Assembly (NCBI GenBank): GCA_003161575.1
Contig: PMOE01000009.1
Coordinates: forward strand, 577-39,298
Length of the DNA stretch: 38,722 nt
Direction of reading: 5' to 3'
DNA from: Acidimicrobiaceae bacterium
GTDB taxonomy: Bacteria; Actinomycetota; Acidimicrobiia; Acidimicrobiales; RAAP-2
The notes below the pieces were generated by a model that was not told where the DNA came from, ran no database searches, and worked only from the letters and a program-made list of their open reading frames with translations. The position numbers and the translations under genes are program-made. Of the stretch, positions 23,614 through 32,670 are shown piece by piece (position 1 is the first letter of the stretch; the number at the start of each line of letters is the position of its first letter).

Positions 23614-23910
23614 ATGACGACCACATTCGGCATCATCCATCGCTTCAAGGGAGCGACGACCGAGCAGTACGAGAACACGGTCAAGGTCGTTCACCCCGAT
23701 GGCGGCAAAGGGCTCCCTCCAGGGCAGACCCGCCATGTTGCCGGACCGACCGAAGACGGATTCGTGGTCGTCGCATTCTGGGACTCGGAGGCTTCGTGGG
23801 TGCAGTTCCGTGACGAGACCCTCCTGCCCGGCTTAGCCAAGATCGAAAACGGGCTGGCCGGGCCGCCCGAAGAGACATCATTCAAAGTGCACAACTCGCT
23901 GTCAGCTTGA
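23614..23910 (+). CDS. Dimeric alpha/beta-barrel small protein
   Basis: This 98-aa protein starts after CAGGAGGCTCACC, a strong ribosome site. Its strand-helix-strand pattern (FGIIHRFKGATTEQYENTVK, DGFVVVAFWDSEASWVQFRD, LLPGLAKI) fits the ferredoxin-like dimeric barrel of antibiotic-biosynthesis-monooxygenase or stress-responsive proteins. No cofactor residues are diagnostic in this family. It is divergent from the mycothiol-dependent enzyme (starts 48 bp apart), so the two may share a regulatory region. The function is open. Confidence 0.68.
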   Translation: MTTTFGIIHRFKGATTEQYENTVKVVHPDGGKGLPPGQTRHVAGPTEDGFVVVAFWDSEASWVQFRDETLLPGLAKIENGLAGPPEETSFKVHNSLSA

Positions 23911-23924
23911 GTCGTCGCGGGCGC

Positions 23925-23940
23925 CGGGCACCGGTGCCCG
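23925..23940. terminator. Palindromic hairpin between convergent genes
   Basis: CGGGCACCGGTGCCCG is a perfect 16-bp palindrome 15 bp after the barrel-protein stop. It lies in the short gap before the oppositely oriented ABC exporter, so it may terminate transcripts from both sides. There is no T-tract. Confidence 0.45.
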
Positions 23941-24046
23941 CACAAAGGGCGGTGCCTTCGGTCCAGCTGCGCGACCCGGGGATGGGTGATCGCGAGATGT
24001 CGATCACCCCCTTGGCGAATCTCGCCTTCGGGCCGGGCCAGCTCCA

Positions 24047-25846
24047 TCACGCGAGAAGGAAACCCCCGGACTGGTGCTGCCAGAGACGCCCGTACAGACC
24101 GAGATCACCCTCACGAAGCAGCTCGCGGTGAGTTCCCTCTTCGACGATCTTCCCCTTGTCGAACACCACGATGCGGTCCATCTGGGCGATCGTGGAGAGT
24201 CGATGGGCTATGACGATGGCCGTCGAGTTCTCCATCAGTCGCCAGAGGGCCTCTTGGACGAGGTGCTCGGACTCTGAATCGAGAGCGCTGGTGGCCTCAT
24301 CGAGCACCAGAATCCGAGCGTGTTTTGCCATGGCCTGGGCAATGGCAACCCTCTGGCGCTGGCCACCGGAGAGCTTGAGTCCGCGCTCTCCCACGACCGT
24401 GTCATACCTCTCGGGCAAGGCATAGACGAACTCCTCGACGTGGGCGGCCTTCCCCACTTCCTCCACGACACCGTGGTCCACCTCGTCCATCCCGTAGCAA
24501 ATGTTTTCCGCAATGGTCCGGTGGAGCAACTGGGGGTCTTGAGGGACGTAGGAAATATTGCTCCGCAGCGAAGCGAGGGTTACGTCCCGGATGTCCTGGC
24601 CGTCGACTAGTACCTGGCCCTCGTTCACGTCCATGAAACGCAACAGGAGTTTGGACAGGGTCGACTTCCCCGACCCCGACGGCCCGACCAGCGCTACATG
24701 CTCTCCCGGCTTGACCCTAAGGGTCAGGTCGTCGAAGAGGCGGTCCCGATGGTGGTAGGCGAATTGGATGCTCTGGAACTCCACCCGGCCGCTCGGCACT
24801 CGCAGTTCTGTGGCCTTTGGCGCGTTCGTGATTTCAGCACCCACTCCAGAGATGGCGGTGAACTTGGCCGCCCGGCCGAGCGAGCGCGAGACGGAGCGCA
24901 GATGCTCAAAGGACTGCTCCATGCTGAACGCCACCTGGGCCGAGTAGTAGAGGATCAGGTAGAGCGCAGCGGTTGCGGCCCAGTGGTGCACCGCCATGGT
25001 GGTACCGGCAATGAGGGCAAGAAGCGTCCCAATGATTATGGAACTCTCTAGCTGGAGTTGGGTCTTCATGAAAATGGAACGTGCCCGCAGGTCAGCGCTG
25101 ACTGACTGGCCAGTCAATCCCTCAACCCGCACCTTCTCCTTCGGCTCGGCCGCGGCCGTCCGGACCGTCATGAGGTTGGTCACGGTGTCAGCAATCACCC
25201 CGGTAGCCTTCGAGTGGAAGTTTTCGAACTCCTCCGACGCGTCGCGCACCTTGGGCAGCCGCCGGGCAAGGACGAAGGCGAACCCGCCCACCATGATCAG
25301 CATGGCGATGGCGGCAGGCCAGGCAAAGATGGCCAGCACCACAATCGCGCTCAGGATGACGACCGCCGTTGGGAGCAGCCCCCACGAGACCGAGTCGATC
25401 ATCTCGACGAAGGCCCACGAGAAGTTGGTCAAAGCCGAGATGACCTCACCGGCCGGGTGATCCATGTGCCAGCGATAGCTCAGCTTGAGTAGGTGGCGGT
25501 ACCCGTTGTTGATCCCCGTGGCGAACGAGCGGACAGCCGCACCCCACTGCAACCACCCAGCCATCCGCCACCCCACCATGGCGATCAAGCCCGCCAGTCC
25601 GTAGGACAGCAGGAGGGGCGCAAAGGTATGCCACCACTCGTTGGCCGTCGAATGGGTAGGGAGGGTGGCCACCTTGGACAAGATGGCGGCGAAGATGAGT
25701 GGGCAGGCGACGTCAGCCACCACGACCGTCAACGTCATCACGGTCCAACCCGCGATGAGCTGGCGCTTGTTGCTATCGACTTGATCCCAGCAGAATTTGA
25801 TGGTCTCTTTCGCCGAAGCAGCTGGGAATTCGGAAAGTTCAGCCAC
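24047..25846 (-). CDS. ABC exporter with fused membrane and ATPase domains
   Basis: This 599-aa half-transporter has five to six membrane helices (about 28-58, 75-97, 155-195, 265-305), then an ATPase. Walker A GPSGSGKST is at 388-396, the Q-loop is in YVPQDPQL, LSGGQ at 492-496, Walker B ILVLDEATSALD near 512-523, and the H-loop His548. All catalytic parts are intact. It should form a homodimer, or a heterodimer with an unlinked partner. The GTG start follows AAGGA. It stands alone with no regulator nearby; substrate classes range from drugs to lipids. Confidence 0.9.
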   Translation of the reverse strand: MAELSEFPAASAKETIKFCWDQVDSNKRQLIAGWTVMTLTVVVADVACPLIFAAILSKVATLPTHSTANEWWHTFAPLLLSYGLAGLIAMVGWRMAGWLQWGAAVRSFATGINNGYRHLLKLSYRWHMDHPAGEVISALTNFSWAFVEMIDSVSWGLLPTAVVILSAIVVLAIFAWPAAIAMLIMVGGFAFVLARRLPKVRDASEEFENFHSKATGVIADTVTNLMTVRTAAAEPKEKVRVEGLTGQSVSADLRARSIFMKTQLQLESSIIIGTLLALIAGTTMAVHHWAATAALYLILYYSAQVAFSMEQSFEHLRSVSRSLGRAAKFTAISGVGAEITNAPKATELRVPSGRVEFQSIQFAYHHRDRLFDDLTLRVKPGEHVALVGPSGSGKSTLSKLLLRFMDVNEGQVLVDGQDIRDVTLASLRSNISYVPQDPQLLHRTIAENICYGMDEVDHGVVEEVGKAAHVEEFVYALPERYDTVVGERGLKLSGGQRQRVAIAQAMAKHARILVLDEATSALDSESEHLVQEALWRLMENSTAIVIAHRLSTIAQMDRIVVFDKGKIVEEGTHRELLREGDLGLYGRLWQHQSGGFLLA

Positions 25847-26004
25847 GAGAAGCTTCCTTGAATGGAAGGAGGGAAGCCTCGGTGCGCTAGGGGAACACCC
25901 CCAGCCTCTCAGCCGAGGCTATGGATTCTGGGGAACTGCGACCGGAGAACCTGCGGCGCTGATGGCGCCCATGATTCCGGGTCAGGCAGCGGTGCGGGAG
26001 GACC

Positions 26005-26024
26005 CGAGACGTTCGAACGTCTCG
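26005..26024. repeat. Perfect 20-bp palindrome
   Basis: CGAGACGTTCGAACGTCTCG reads identically on both strands. It lies about 160 bp upstream of the ABC exporter start and could be an operator for a dimeric regulator or an extruding cruciform. Confidence 0.5.
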
Positions 26025-26418
26025 TTTGGACCGCGGCCCTTGCCGCAGGTCTGGCGGTCCACAAGCGCCCCGCCCGTGTCCCTGCCGTGGATTGGCGCGG
26101 TGACAAGCGGGGGACTGACGCCCACTTCTGTCTCATCACTCGGTGCCATCGTCCACTCCTCGGTCAATTGCCTCTCAGAATGGTACCTGACCGCAGAAGG
26201 GTGCGCTGAGAGCCGTCACCCGATGTCCGAGATCTGCGGGCTCTGCGGGCTCTGGGCGCCAGTCCACCTGAACTGGACGGGGGTGTCCGGGTAGACCCAT
26301 GGCCCAACCGGTACCGGGTTCGAACTCGTGAGGAACCCCAATGTCGGGCTGTACCCGAGACAAGCGTCCCAGATCACCAATGCGAGACACTACCGGGTGT
26401 CCAGATCAACGGTCGCTG

Positions 26419-26557
26419 GGACGACGGACGGATCCGCGCAAATCGTCCTGCGTGAGTACGGGGGGTTAGCCCCAAGAGAAGAGACCCGTTAGCAGCCTTT
26501 TCAAAGGCTGGGAAAGCCCTTAGGTTAGGAGCATCAGGCGCTCGTTCGCCGTGATGC
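26419..26557 (+). ncRNA. Candidate structured RNA leader of the two-component operon
   Basis: Four stem-loops follow one another on the plus strand. They are GGACGA/TCGTCC (26419-26424 with 26443-26448), GGGG-TTAG-CCCC (26462-26473), CAGCCTTT/AAAGGCTG (26493-26510), and GCATCA-GGCG / CGCC-G-TGATGC (26531-26557, ten pairs with one bulge). The last ends 58 bp before the kinase start. They may form a 5' leader or a small RNA. I do not recognise a known riboswitch class in them. Confidence 0.35.
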
Positions 26558-26615
26558 ATGATGAAATCGAGCGACCGACGAGATCGGGGTACGTGTTCGT
26601 GTTTGGCGCAATGAG

Positions 26616-27950
26616 ATGGTGATCGTGATCTCAGAGGACCTCGAGACGCGGTTGCGTGGGACCGTTGGCACCATCTTGCGTGAACCCTTCACCAAGAGGA
26701 CGTGGTCAGAGTTCTGGTTCCTCGTCCTCGGAGCGGCCCTCGCATTCTTTGGCATCGCCTTTGTCGGGCTCACAATGGTGGTGGGAGTGGTCTTCGCCAT
26801 CACCTTCTTCGGGCTCGCTGTCATTGGCCTTTCTCTTCGTGGTGCGAGAGGAATTGGCAGGATCCAGCGAGGGATGGCCCGAGGGCTTCTCGGCGAACAG
26901 ATCGAGGACCCTGATCCATTCTCTCCACGCCCGGGATTCCTGGGATGGCTTCAGTCGGCACTGCGAGACCGCACGGGTTGGCGCTCAATGGCCTACGTGG
27001 CCGTGAAAGTTCCGTTGGCCATCTTTGGGATCTTCACCGCGTTCAGCGTGTGGTTTGATGCATTCACTTGCCTCACCTACCCGTTTGTAGGGGGGAATCA
27101 GCCTTCTGAATTTGGTTTGATCCGAGTCTTGTTCCAACCGGGGTACTTTTCGATCGGGGGCCCGGGGTGGCTCCATGGGGCGGCCATCTTTTTTACCGGG
27201 ATAGTCCTGTTCCTCGTGGCTCCCTGGGCCGTTCGCGCCGTGATTTACGTCGACCGATTCTTAATGCAGGCGTTGCTTGCGCCCGATGCCATGGCCATTC
27301 GGGTGCGCTCTCTTGAACACGCCCGTGCGCAGACCGTCGACGCGTCTGCCGCCACGCTGCGACGGATCGAGCGGGACCTCCACGATGGCACCCAAGCGCA
27401 ACTGGTTGCCCTTGCCATGCGTCTCGGGATGGCAAAGGAGAAACTGGCAGACCCCGACAACCTGGACCTCGATCAAGTGCGTGAGCTCGTGAACAGCGCT
27501 CATCGTGGCGCCAAAGAGACCATTGTCGAGTTGCGAGACCTTGCCCGTGGGATCCACCCCCCCGCCCTGGATATCGGGCTCGAAGGAGCTCTTTCCACTT
27601 TGGCGGCGCGCAGCACTATCCCGACGGACCTCGCGCTTTCGTTCAACGATCGCCCAACTCCGGCGATTGAGGCAATCGCCTACTTTTGTGTGGCAGAGCT
27701 TCTGGCGAACGTGGCCCAGCATGCCAACGCCTCGCAGGCAAGTGTTACTTGCGCGCAACACGGCAGGTGGTTGCGTCTCGTCGTGCGCGACGACGGCATT
27801 GGTGGGGCGCAACTCTCGAAGGTGGGGTCTTCGTCGAGCGGATTGGTCGGTCTCACTGAACGAGTGCACGCCGTCGACGGACGATTCGACATCACGAGCC
27901 CACCACGCGGGCCCACAGTTGTCACCGTGGACCTGCCGCTGCACGCCTAG
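26616..27950 (+). CDS. Sensor histidine kinase (NarL-type, HisKA_3)
   Basis: This 444-aa membrane kinase has an N-terminal sensor region with about four hydrophobic segments (35-75, 127-148, 185-213), resembling the 'putative sensor' domain of actinobacterial kinases. The dimerisation/phosphoacceptor segment LRRIERDLHDGTQAQLVALA has His256. HATPase motifs follow: N-box ELLANVAQHANAS (361-373), G1 DDGIGGA (392-398) and G2 SGLVGLTERV (408-417). All catalytic residues are present. The signal is unknown. The response regulator begins immediately after the stop, so the two are co-translated. Confidence 0.9.
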   Translation: MVIVISEDLETRLRGTVGTILREPFTKRTWSEFWFLVLGAALAFFGIAFVGLTMVVGVVFAITFFGLAVIGLSLRGARGIGRIQRGMARGLLGEQIEDPDPFSPRPGFLGWLQSALRDRTGWRSMAYVAVKVPLAIFGIFTAFSVWFDAFTCLTYPFVGGNQPSEFGLIRVLFQPGYFSIGGPGWLHGAAIFFTGIVLFLVAPWAVRAVIYVDRFLMQALLAPDAMAIRVRSLEHARAQTVDASAATLRRIERDLHDGTQAQLVALAMRLGMAKEKLADPDNLDLDQVRELVNSAHRGAKETIVELRDLARGIHPPALDIGLEGALSTLAARSTIPTDLALSFNDRPTPAIEAIAYFCVAELLANVAQHANASQASVTCAQHGRWLRLVVRDDGIGGAQLSKVGSSSSGLVGLTERVHAVDGRFDITSPPRGPTVVTVDLPLHA

Positions 27951-28607
27951 ATGACCGGACCGATACGAGTCGCCATCGCTGAGGATTCGGCCATCTTGCG
28001 TGACGGCCTGGTCCAGCTGCTGGTCGATCGAGGATTTGTCGTCACCGACGCAGTAAGCGAACCTGATGCGCTGCGACGTTCAGTCGAGCGGGACTGCCCC
28101 GATGTAGCCGTCGTCGACATTCGCATGCCGCCCACCTTCACCGACGAGGGGCTGCGGGCCGCCATCGATCTTCGTAACCAACACAGCGGGCTTGGGATCC
28201 TGCTGTTCTCTCAATATATCGAGACCCGCTACGCTGCCGAGCTGCTGGCCGACGATGCGGCCGGGATCGGCTACCTCTTAAAAGACCGCGTCGCCGACGT
28301 GACCGACTTCGTCGAGGCCCTCGTTCGAGTGGCGTCTGGGGGGACCGCACTTGACCCAGAAGTTGTCACCCAACTCTTGGGGGCATCTCGGCGCGCCGAC
28401 TCGATTTCGGTGTTGAGCGCTCGTGAGAAAGAGGTGCTCTCGTTGATGGCCGAGGGTCGCTCAAATGCAGCGATCGCGACCGAACTTGTGATTTCCGAAG
28501 GCGCTGTCGAAAAGCATGTAGCCAACATTTTCATGAAGTTCGACTTGCCGGTGTCTCAGTCCGATCATCGTCGGGTCCTGGCCGTGCTGCGGTTCCTCGA
28601 ATCTTGA
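27951..28607 (+). CDS. NarL/LuxR-family response regulator
   Basis: This 218-aa partner of the preceding kinase has a receiver domain (1-120) with the acidic pair Glu11/Asp12, phosphoacceptor Asp56 in VAVVDIRMP and Lys111 in YLLKDR. A LuxR-type HTH follows (155-200), with SVLSAREKEVLSLMAEGRSN and AIATELVISEGAVEKHVANI. The ATG abuts the kinase stop codon with no gap. Phosphorylation should promote dimerisation and promoter binding. Target genes are not evident; the ABC exporter across the long intergenic region is one candidate (inference). Confidence 0.92.
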   Translation: MTGPIRVAIAEDSAILRDGLVQLLVDRGFVVTDAVSEPDALRRSVERDCPDVAVVDIRMPPTFTDEGLRAAIDLRNQHSGLGILLFSQYIETRYAAELLADDAAGIGYLLKDRVADVTDFVEALVRVASGGTALDPEVVTQLLGASRRADSISVLSAREKEVLSLMAEGRSNAAIATELVISEGAVEKHVANIFMKFDLPVSQSDHRRVLAVLRFLES

Positions 28608-28953
28608 TCTGGAGCTACGAAACCGGAGGTCCCAGGCGTCGCCAGGAGGCCTCAGCGCTTGCCCACATCGGCTAATCCCTCTGACCGATTTCGAGACATG
28701 TCTGACCCAAGTCCGGACATTCTTGACCGATTACGCCGGACATTGGCAGAAGTCAGCGGCAATCTGAGGCTGTTCGGCGAACCACCAGGTCTGTTGATAA
28801 AAGGCTAAGAAGTCCAATGGCCCTATGGTCGACAGGCGATAGCGATGGCCGCCGATGCACTCGACAAGACGCTCGATCGTAGTCACCCAATTCGAGCTTC
28901 GAGACCTCGTTCATGCGAAAGTCATTGGTCCGGCGACTGAAATGGAGAGAACC
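28608..28953. other. Intergenic region with a remnant ORF and short repeats
   Basis: CCGGACATT occurs twice close together (around 28713 and 28736), near GACCGATT, which also occurs twice; such clustered short repeats are often the ends of decayed insertion sequences. A minus-strand 51-codon reading (28731-28886) overlaps this region and is listed separately. No other feature is clear. Confidence 0.35.
28731..28886 (-). CDS. Candidate 51-aa small ORF, possibly an element remnant
   Basis: The reading runs from GTG 28886 to TAA 28731. The peptide is strikingly protein-like: GGHRYRLSTIGPLDFLAFY followed by QQTWWFAEQPQIAADFCQC. It is rich in aromatic residues and ends in a Cys pair. An in-frame stop lies 9 codons before the GTG. 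It may be the tail of a lost gene or a short accessory ORF of a mobile element. I cannot name the family. Confidence 0.4.
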   Translation of the reverse strand: MTTIERLVECIGGHRYRLSTIGPLDFLAFYQQTWWFAEQPQIAADFCQCPA

Positions 28954-29394
28954 GTGAGTGATGTTCAGATATCGAAGCCTGTCAAGACGCACCTCCACAC
29001 TCGTCAGGCGATCAGCCTCCGCGGACTGCAGGCCCAGGTCAAGAGGGCCGACGGCGTCAATGCCAAGATTGCCGTCTTCCTCACCAACATCGTTGGATCA
29101 ATGTGGTGCGCCTATGTCTTTGCTGGCATCGCCCTGATTGGATTGCCACCAGCGTTGAAGCCGGGCGGTGAAGGCGTCATCTCGTGGATTGCGCAAACGT
29201 TCCTCCAATTGGTATTGCTCTCGGTCATCATGGTCGGACAGAACGTGCAGAGCGAAGCGAGCGATGTCCGATCGCAGCACACCTACGACGACACCGTGCA
29301 GATCCTCGACCGGCTTGATATACACACCGAAGGTGGGCTCAAGGATTTGGCTGATCGGATCGATGGATTGGAAGCGAAGATCAGCGGCAAATGA
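28954..29394 (+). CDS. DUF1003-like small membrane protein
   Basis: This 146-aa protein starts at a GTG preceded by GGAGAG; a longer upstream reading looks non-coding. A polar N-terminus is followed by two hydrophobic segments (about 55-78 and 88-108). Between and around them are NAKIAVFLTNIVGSMWCAYV and FLQLVLLSVIMVGQNVQSEA. The C-terminus is a charged, coiled-coil-like helix (DDTVQILDRLDIHTEGGLKD). The arrangement matches DUF1003-like proteins, whose role is unknown. It is monocistronic. Confidence 0.65.
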   Translation: MSDVQISKPVKTHLHTRQAISLRGLQAQVKRADGVNAKIAVFLTNIVGSMWCAYVFAGIALIGLPPALKPGGEGVISWIAQTFLQLVLLSVIMVGQNVQSEASDVRSQHTYDDTVQILDRLDIHTEGGLKDLADRIDGLEAKISGK

Positions 29395-29725
29395 ACACAT
29401 TCCGAAGAGGCTGTGGCCGGTGTCCTCGGTCGCCCAGAGAAAGACACTCCGCGCCGTAATCCCAGGGGAGTTCGCGCCGACGCAAAGACCTTCCCTCCGT
29501 ATGGTCTAGCCGTGACGGATCGCTCTGAACTTCAGGTCGTAGGTGTCGTCGACCGGGTGGTGGCCTCGACGTTGGCCGGTCGCGCGAGGTTGACGCCACG
29601 GAGCCATGAGTCCATCAAGCGAATACAGGGCGTGGACTCCTTTCCTGGCACCGGCGCCGGATCACGGATCAGGCAACGGGTCCGGCAGAGGACGGAGAAG
29701 CCCGAGTCGGCCCAACCGACATCGG
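29395..29725. other. Intergenic stretch without a clear gene
   Basis: It separates the convergent membrane-protein and phosphoesterase genes. A plus-strand reading from GTG 29512 to 29754 is basic and low in hydrophobics, with no domain or ribosome site, so I do not call it. Confidence 0.3.
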
Positions 29726-31114
29726 TCATCTGCCCGGACGGGCCCCAGAGTTGAACACGTCAGGCCCGAAGGGCCGAAGGCCGGCGCTGGCGGCGAAGCC
29801 CAGATGGCCCTCCCCGTCGCTGCCCCCCGCAGTCAGTCCCAGCAGATCCTCATAGCTGCGCAGGGCCGAGTAGTGGTTGTAGGACCCAGTCGCATCCGTG
29901 CTGCCGACCACCAGGTACTTGGGGTTCATCAGCAAGGCCCCGACTTGGCCACCACCGGGGGCAACGTCAGAGGTGTCAGCAGCATCGCCCGGGGCTTGGG
30001 TATTGAGGCCGGGCTGCTCTGCGCAGCACGCGGCCGCCCGGTTCGGGTCGGAGCTGCCGACGTCTGCCTCATCGAAAGTGATGACCACGAGCGTGTTGCC
30101 CTCCCGGTACGCAGGGGACCGCAGGATCAGTGGCATCCAGGCCCGCAGGAACTGGTCAGCTGCGACCAGACCTCCGGCGGACCCGCCGGTGCTGTCCGGC
30201 CCGGCGCACGGGTCGTCGTGTCCGTCGTTGCACAGGTTCGGCGTGATGAACGCGAACCGCGGGGTGGTGGCGACGCTCGAGAGGTCCCGGGCCAGGTGCC
30301 CGGACGGCTCGGGGGTACCCGACGGGGACAAGATCCCGAGGGGGACCACGTTGGCCACGCACTCTGCGGTGTTGTCGATCACGGAGTGGAACCAGACAAA
30401 CGGGTTATGTCGTGTCGTGTACTGGTCGGTCGCCGTCGCCACCTCTGCGGTGTCCGTGGCACCGGAGGCCGGGTGGGCACAATCCGTGCCGCCAGAGGGG
30501 TCGGGTGTCCCACCGTCGCGAGACGGGCTGTTCCCCATGTCCTGGTCGTAGCCGCGCCAAGCCGCCAGGTGGGTCTTCGGGTTGGGCGGGTCCTTGTGGT
30601 CCAGCTGGGCCGCAATGGTGGCCACGCTGGCGGGGTACACACAACCGCTGCCGGTGACTTGTCCGGGATCCGTCGCAGGATCCGGTGTTGGGGTCCCGGG
30701 CGTCACGTCGGCGAAGGAGAACCCGTTGTCGGCACAGTCGGCCTGGGTGTCGAGGGTCGGCGCCTGACCTGAGATTTCGGCAATGTAGTTGTCGAGGCTG
30801 TCGTGCCCGATTGCGTAGTAGTTGGCGAGTAGCTCACCGTGCTTGCGCAGCACTCCGTTGAGGTACGTGGCTGGCGATCCCGAGCCGAACGTGGCGTCGA
30901 AGCCCTCGTTCTCGAACTCGATGACGAAGATGTGCTTGATCGCCCCGACAGGGAGCGCCGCCCTAAGGACATGACTAGGTGCCCGCGGTGCCGCGCCTTG
31001 CGCGGAGCCCGGCAGGCCGAGGCCGACGAGCAAGGTGGCGCACACGACGAAGAGGCCCAGGACCGGCAGCTGCCTCCCGACGCGCCCGGCTCCCTGCCTC
31101 TGCGATCCCTGCAC
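29726..31114 (-). CDS. Secreted phosphoesterase (acid phosphatase/phospholipase C-like)
   Basis: This 462-aa exported enzyme has a signal peptide (hydrophobic core about 17-36, likely cleavage after SAQG). The PF04185-type core begins IKHIFVIEFENEGFDATFGS, followed by LLANYYAIGHDSLDNYIAEI, SGQAP, and the second metal-binding stretch LVVITFDEADVGSSDPN. FAFITPNLCNDGHDDPC is also typical. The FENE glutamate/asparagine and the TFDE aspartate are metal-site positions in the family. Several cysteine pairs suggest disulfides. It probably hydrolyses phosphomonoesters or phospholipids outside the cell. The GTG start follows GAGGGGGG. It is monocistronic. Confidence 0.85.
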   Translation of the reverse strand: MQGSQRQGAGRVGRQLPVLGLFVVCATLLVGLGLPGSAQGAAPRAPSHVLRAALPVGAIKHIFVIEFENEGFDATFGSGSPATYLNGVLRKHGELLANYYAIGHDSLDNYIAEISGQAPTLDTQADCADNGFSFADVTPGTPTPDPATDPGQVTGSGCVYPASVATIAAQLDHKDPPNPKTHLAAWRGYDQDMGNSPSRDGGTPDPSGGTDCAHPASGATDTAEVATATDQYTTRHNPFVWFHSVIDNTAECVANVVPLGILSPSGTPEPSGHLARDLSSVATTPRFAFITPNLCNDGHDDPCAGPDSTGGSAGGLVAADQFLRAWMPLILRSPAYREGNTLVVITFDEADVGSSDPNRAAACCAEQPGLNTQAPGDAADTSDVAPGGGQVGALLMNPKYLVVGSTDATGSYNHYSALRSYEDLLGLTAGGSDGEGHLGFAASAGLRPFGPDVFNSGARPGR

Positions 31115-31866
31115 GAGCCCCCCTCACCGTCACGAGGCCCCGGCTTCGGCCGATGCCGGCGCCCGGGGACTCCCCATCCACGTTCAGTGTGTCATGACCA
31201 TCGGGGTGGAGCGACGCTTTCGCGCCGCAAGGCCCGGGGCAATCGTTTCACCTGGTCAATAGTTGCCGTGCTGGCCCCGGATGCCGGCAGGCATACGGGA
31301 GCGTTCACCGAGCGCTTCGCCGGTGCCGCTACGCGCTCACCACTTCCATGGGCCGCCGGCCAGTCCAGATGAGTCTTCCGGCTTGCGCGAGACATGTCGG
31401 GGCCTCGATGGCCCGGACAGCTTCGGCGGCCCTGATCTCGCCAGTGGGTGATCCAGCTCATCGACGACCAGCTGCTGGGAGCAGTCCTGGGGGATGGACA
31501 GCGGCCGCGTTCACAAGCCGACGTATTCACCACTGGCCGTGGGTGTCGGGGCCTATCGAGCCGTTCTCGACTCACGCAGGGGGCGGACGCGTCCTCTTCG
31601 CCGTTCGCCTCGCCTCGCCTCGAGGTCCAACGCGTGACCGGGCCATACATGCCCTGGCGGATCTTACCGGCGACATCGACCTTGTGGCCCACGGCTGGCT
31701 CACCCCGGTCAAGTTCGTCGAGGCCTGGCTCAACCAACAACAGCTAGCACTTGCATAACGAGGCGGCTCAGGAATCGGGATCCGGCCAGTAGCGCTGGCC
31801 GCGGAGCTCATCGGGCGTGCCATGCTCAGTGCGAGGCTTCCGGGCGACCACCCTGGCCATCGTTCA
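31115..31866. other. Gene-poor stretch with a coding-like fragment
   Basis: There is no intact gene. The plus-strand frame ending at 31758 carries a protein-like tail (RAIHALADLTGDIDLVAHGW, then LTPVKFVEAWLNQQQLALA), but its upstream part is out of character. It looks like the 3' remnant of a gene broken by frameshifts. I do not recognise the family. Confidence 0.35.
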
Positions 31867-32361
31867 TTAGTGACAGTTCTCCTTCCCCCAACTGCTCAGG
31901 ACGGCAAGATCCTGCGTAAGTTTGCTTTCGAGGTTTGCTCCTCGTTGCTCCTGACGCGACGTTGCGGTGCCAGAAGCGAGAGCGATCGAGAGCGCGAGTA
32001 TGGATCGCACCGCCGATTCCGTATTGGTCACGGCGCCTGCGACTGCTGATGGAGGCGAGGACTTGGCGAGCAACTGAGCCACCGATTTGAACTCCTGCTG
32101 GGCTTTTTTCTCGCTGGTGGGAGATATATGGTTGAGAGTGCTGGTAACGGTGTCCAACGTCGGGCAAAAGGCGATTGCTGTATTTGACGTTGAGGTGTCG
32201 GGCGGTGTCGCGTGGACGACCCATAGGACTATCAGGACAGGAATCGCGACGGACAACGCACAGATGACGACGAACCGCACGACCATCGCCCAGCCGGTCG
32301 CGCTCCCAAAGAGGATTCGGGCGATGCCGCGTCGCTTCGCCTGGGTCTCGTTTGGTTCCAT
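31867..32361 (-). CDS. Membrane-anchored hypothetical protein
   Basis: This 164-aa protein starts at the ATG at 32361, preceded by GGGAGAGGGG. A short basic cytoplasmic tail is followed by one long hydrophobic segment (about 25-50, VVRFVVICALSVAIPVLIVL). The rest is an extracytoplasmic helical domain with a Cys near residue 66 and a terminal Cys, which could form a disulfide. This topology occurs in many actinobacterial envelope proteins. No family or role is recognised. Confidence 0.55.
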   Translation of the reverse strand: MEPNETQAKRRGIARILFGSATGWAMVVRFVVICALSVAIPVLIVLWVVHATPPDTSTSNTAIAFCPTLDTVTSTLNHISPTSEKKAQQEFKSVAQLLAKSSPPSAVAGAVTNTESAVRSILALSIALASGTATSRQEQRGANLESKLTQDLAVLSSWGKENCH

Positions 32362-32670
32362 CGCCCCTCTCCCGCCCCACCGCTGCCGCAAACTCTAACT
32401 GCTCTGTGCACAGACTCCGGCGCAGTGACCTTAGTGTCAGAGGGGATCGTCACCCTGAGTACACCGACACCAGAACGGGTGGTCTGGTCCGGCCAGGACG
32501 GTAGAGCGTCCGATCGGCGGCCCGGCGCTAGCTCCGGATGGAGTTCGGGCTCGGGGCGCCAGGCCGGGAAATCCCGCACCCCGGTCGTCCTCGTTCTCCA
32601 CGGTATCGGCGCGCGAAGAAGCAGCAAAGGATATCGCCCGTGGTGCGGCAGGACCGGGCTAGACCCACCT

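Larger units (their letters stand above)
25847..26615. other. Long divergent intergenic region with palindrome and stem-loops
   Basis: No intact gene is visible between the ABC exporter and the histidine kinase. Notable parts are a 20-bp perfect palindrome (26005-26024), a short GCGGGCTCT direct repeat around 26235, and a cluster of four stem-loops (26419-26557), described separately. This is unusually long for a promoter region in this window. Confidence 0.45.

Noticed and set aside
26300..26340. tRNA-like T-loop sequence GGGTTCGAACTC
   Set aside because: The flanking bases do not form a five-pair T-stem, and no acceptor, D or anticodon arms could be found.
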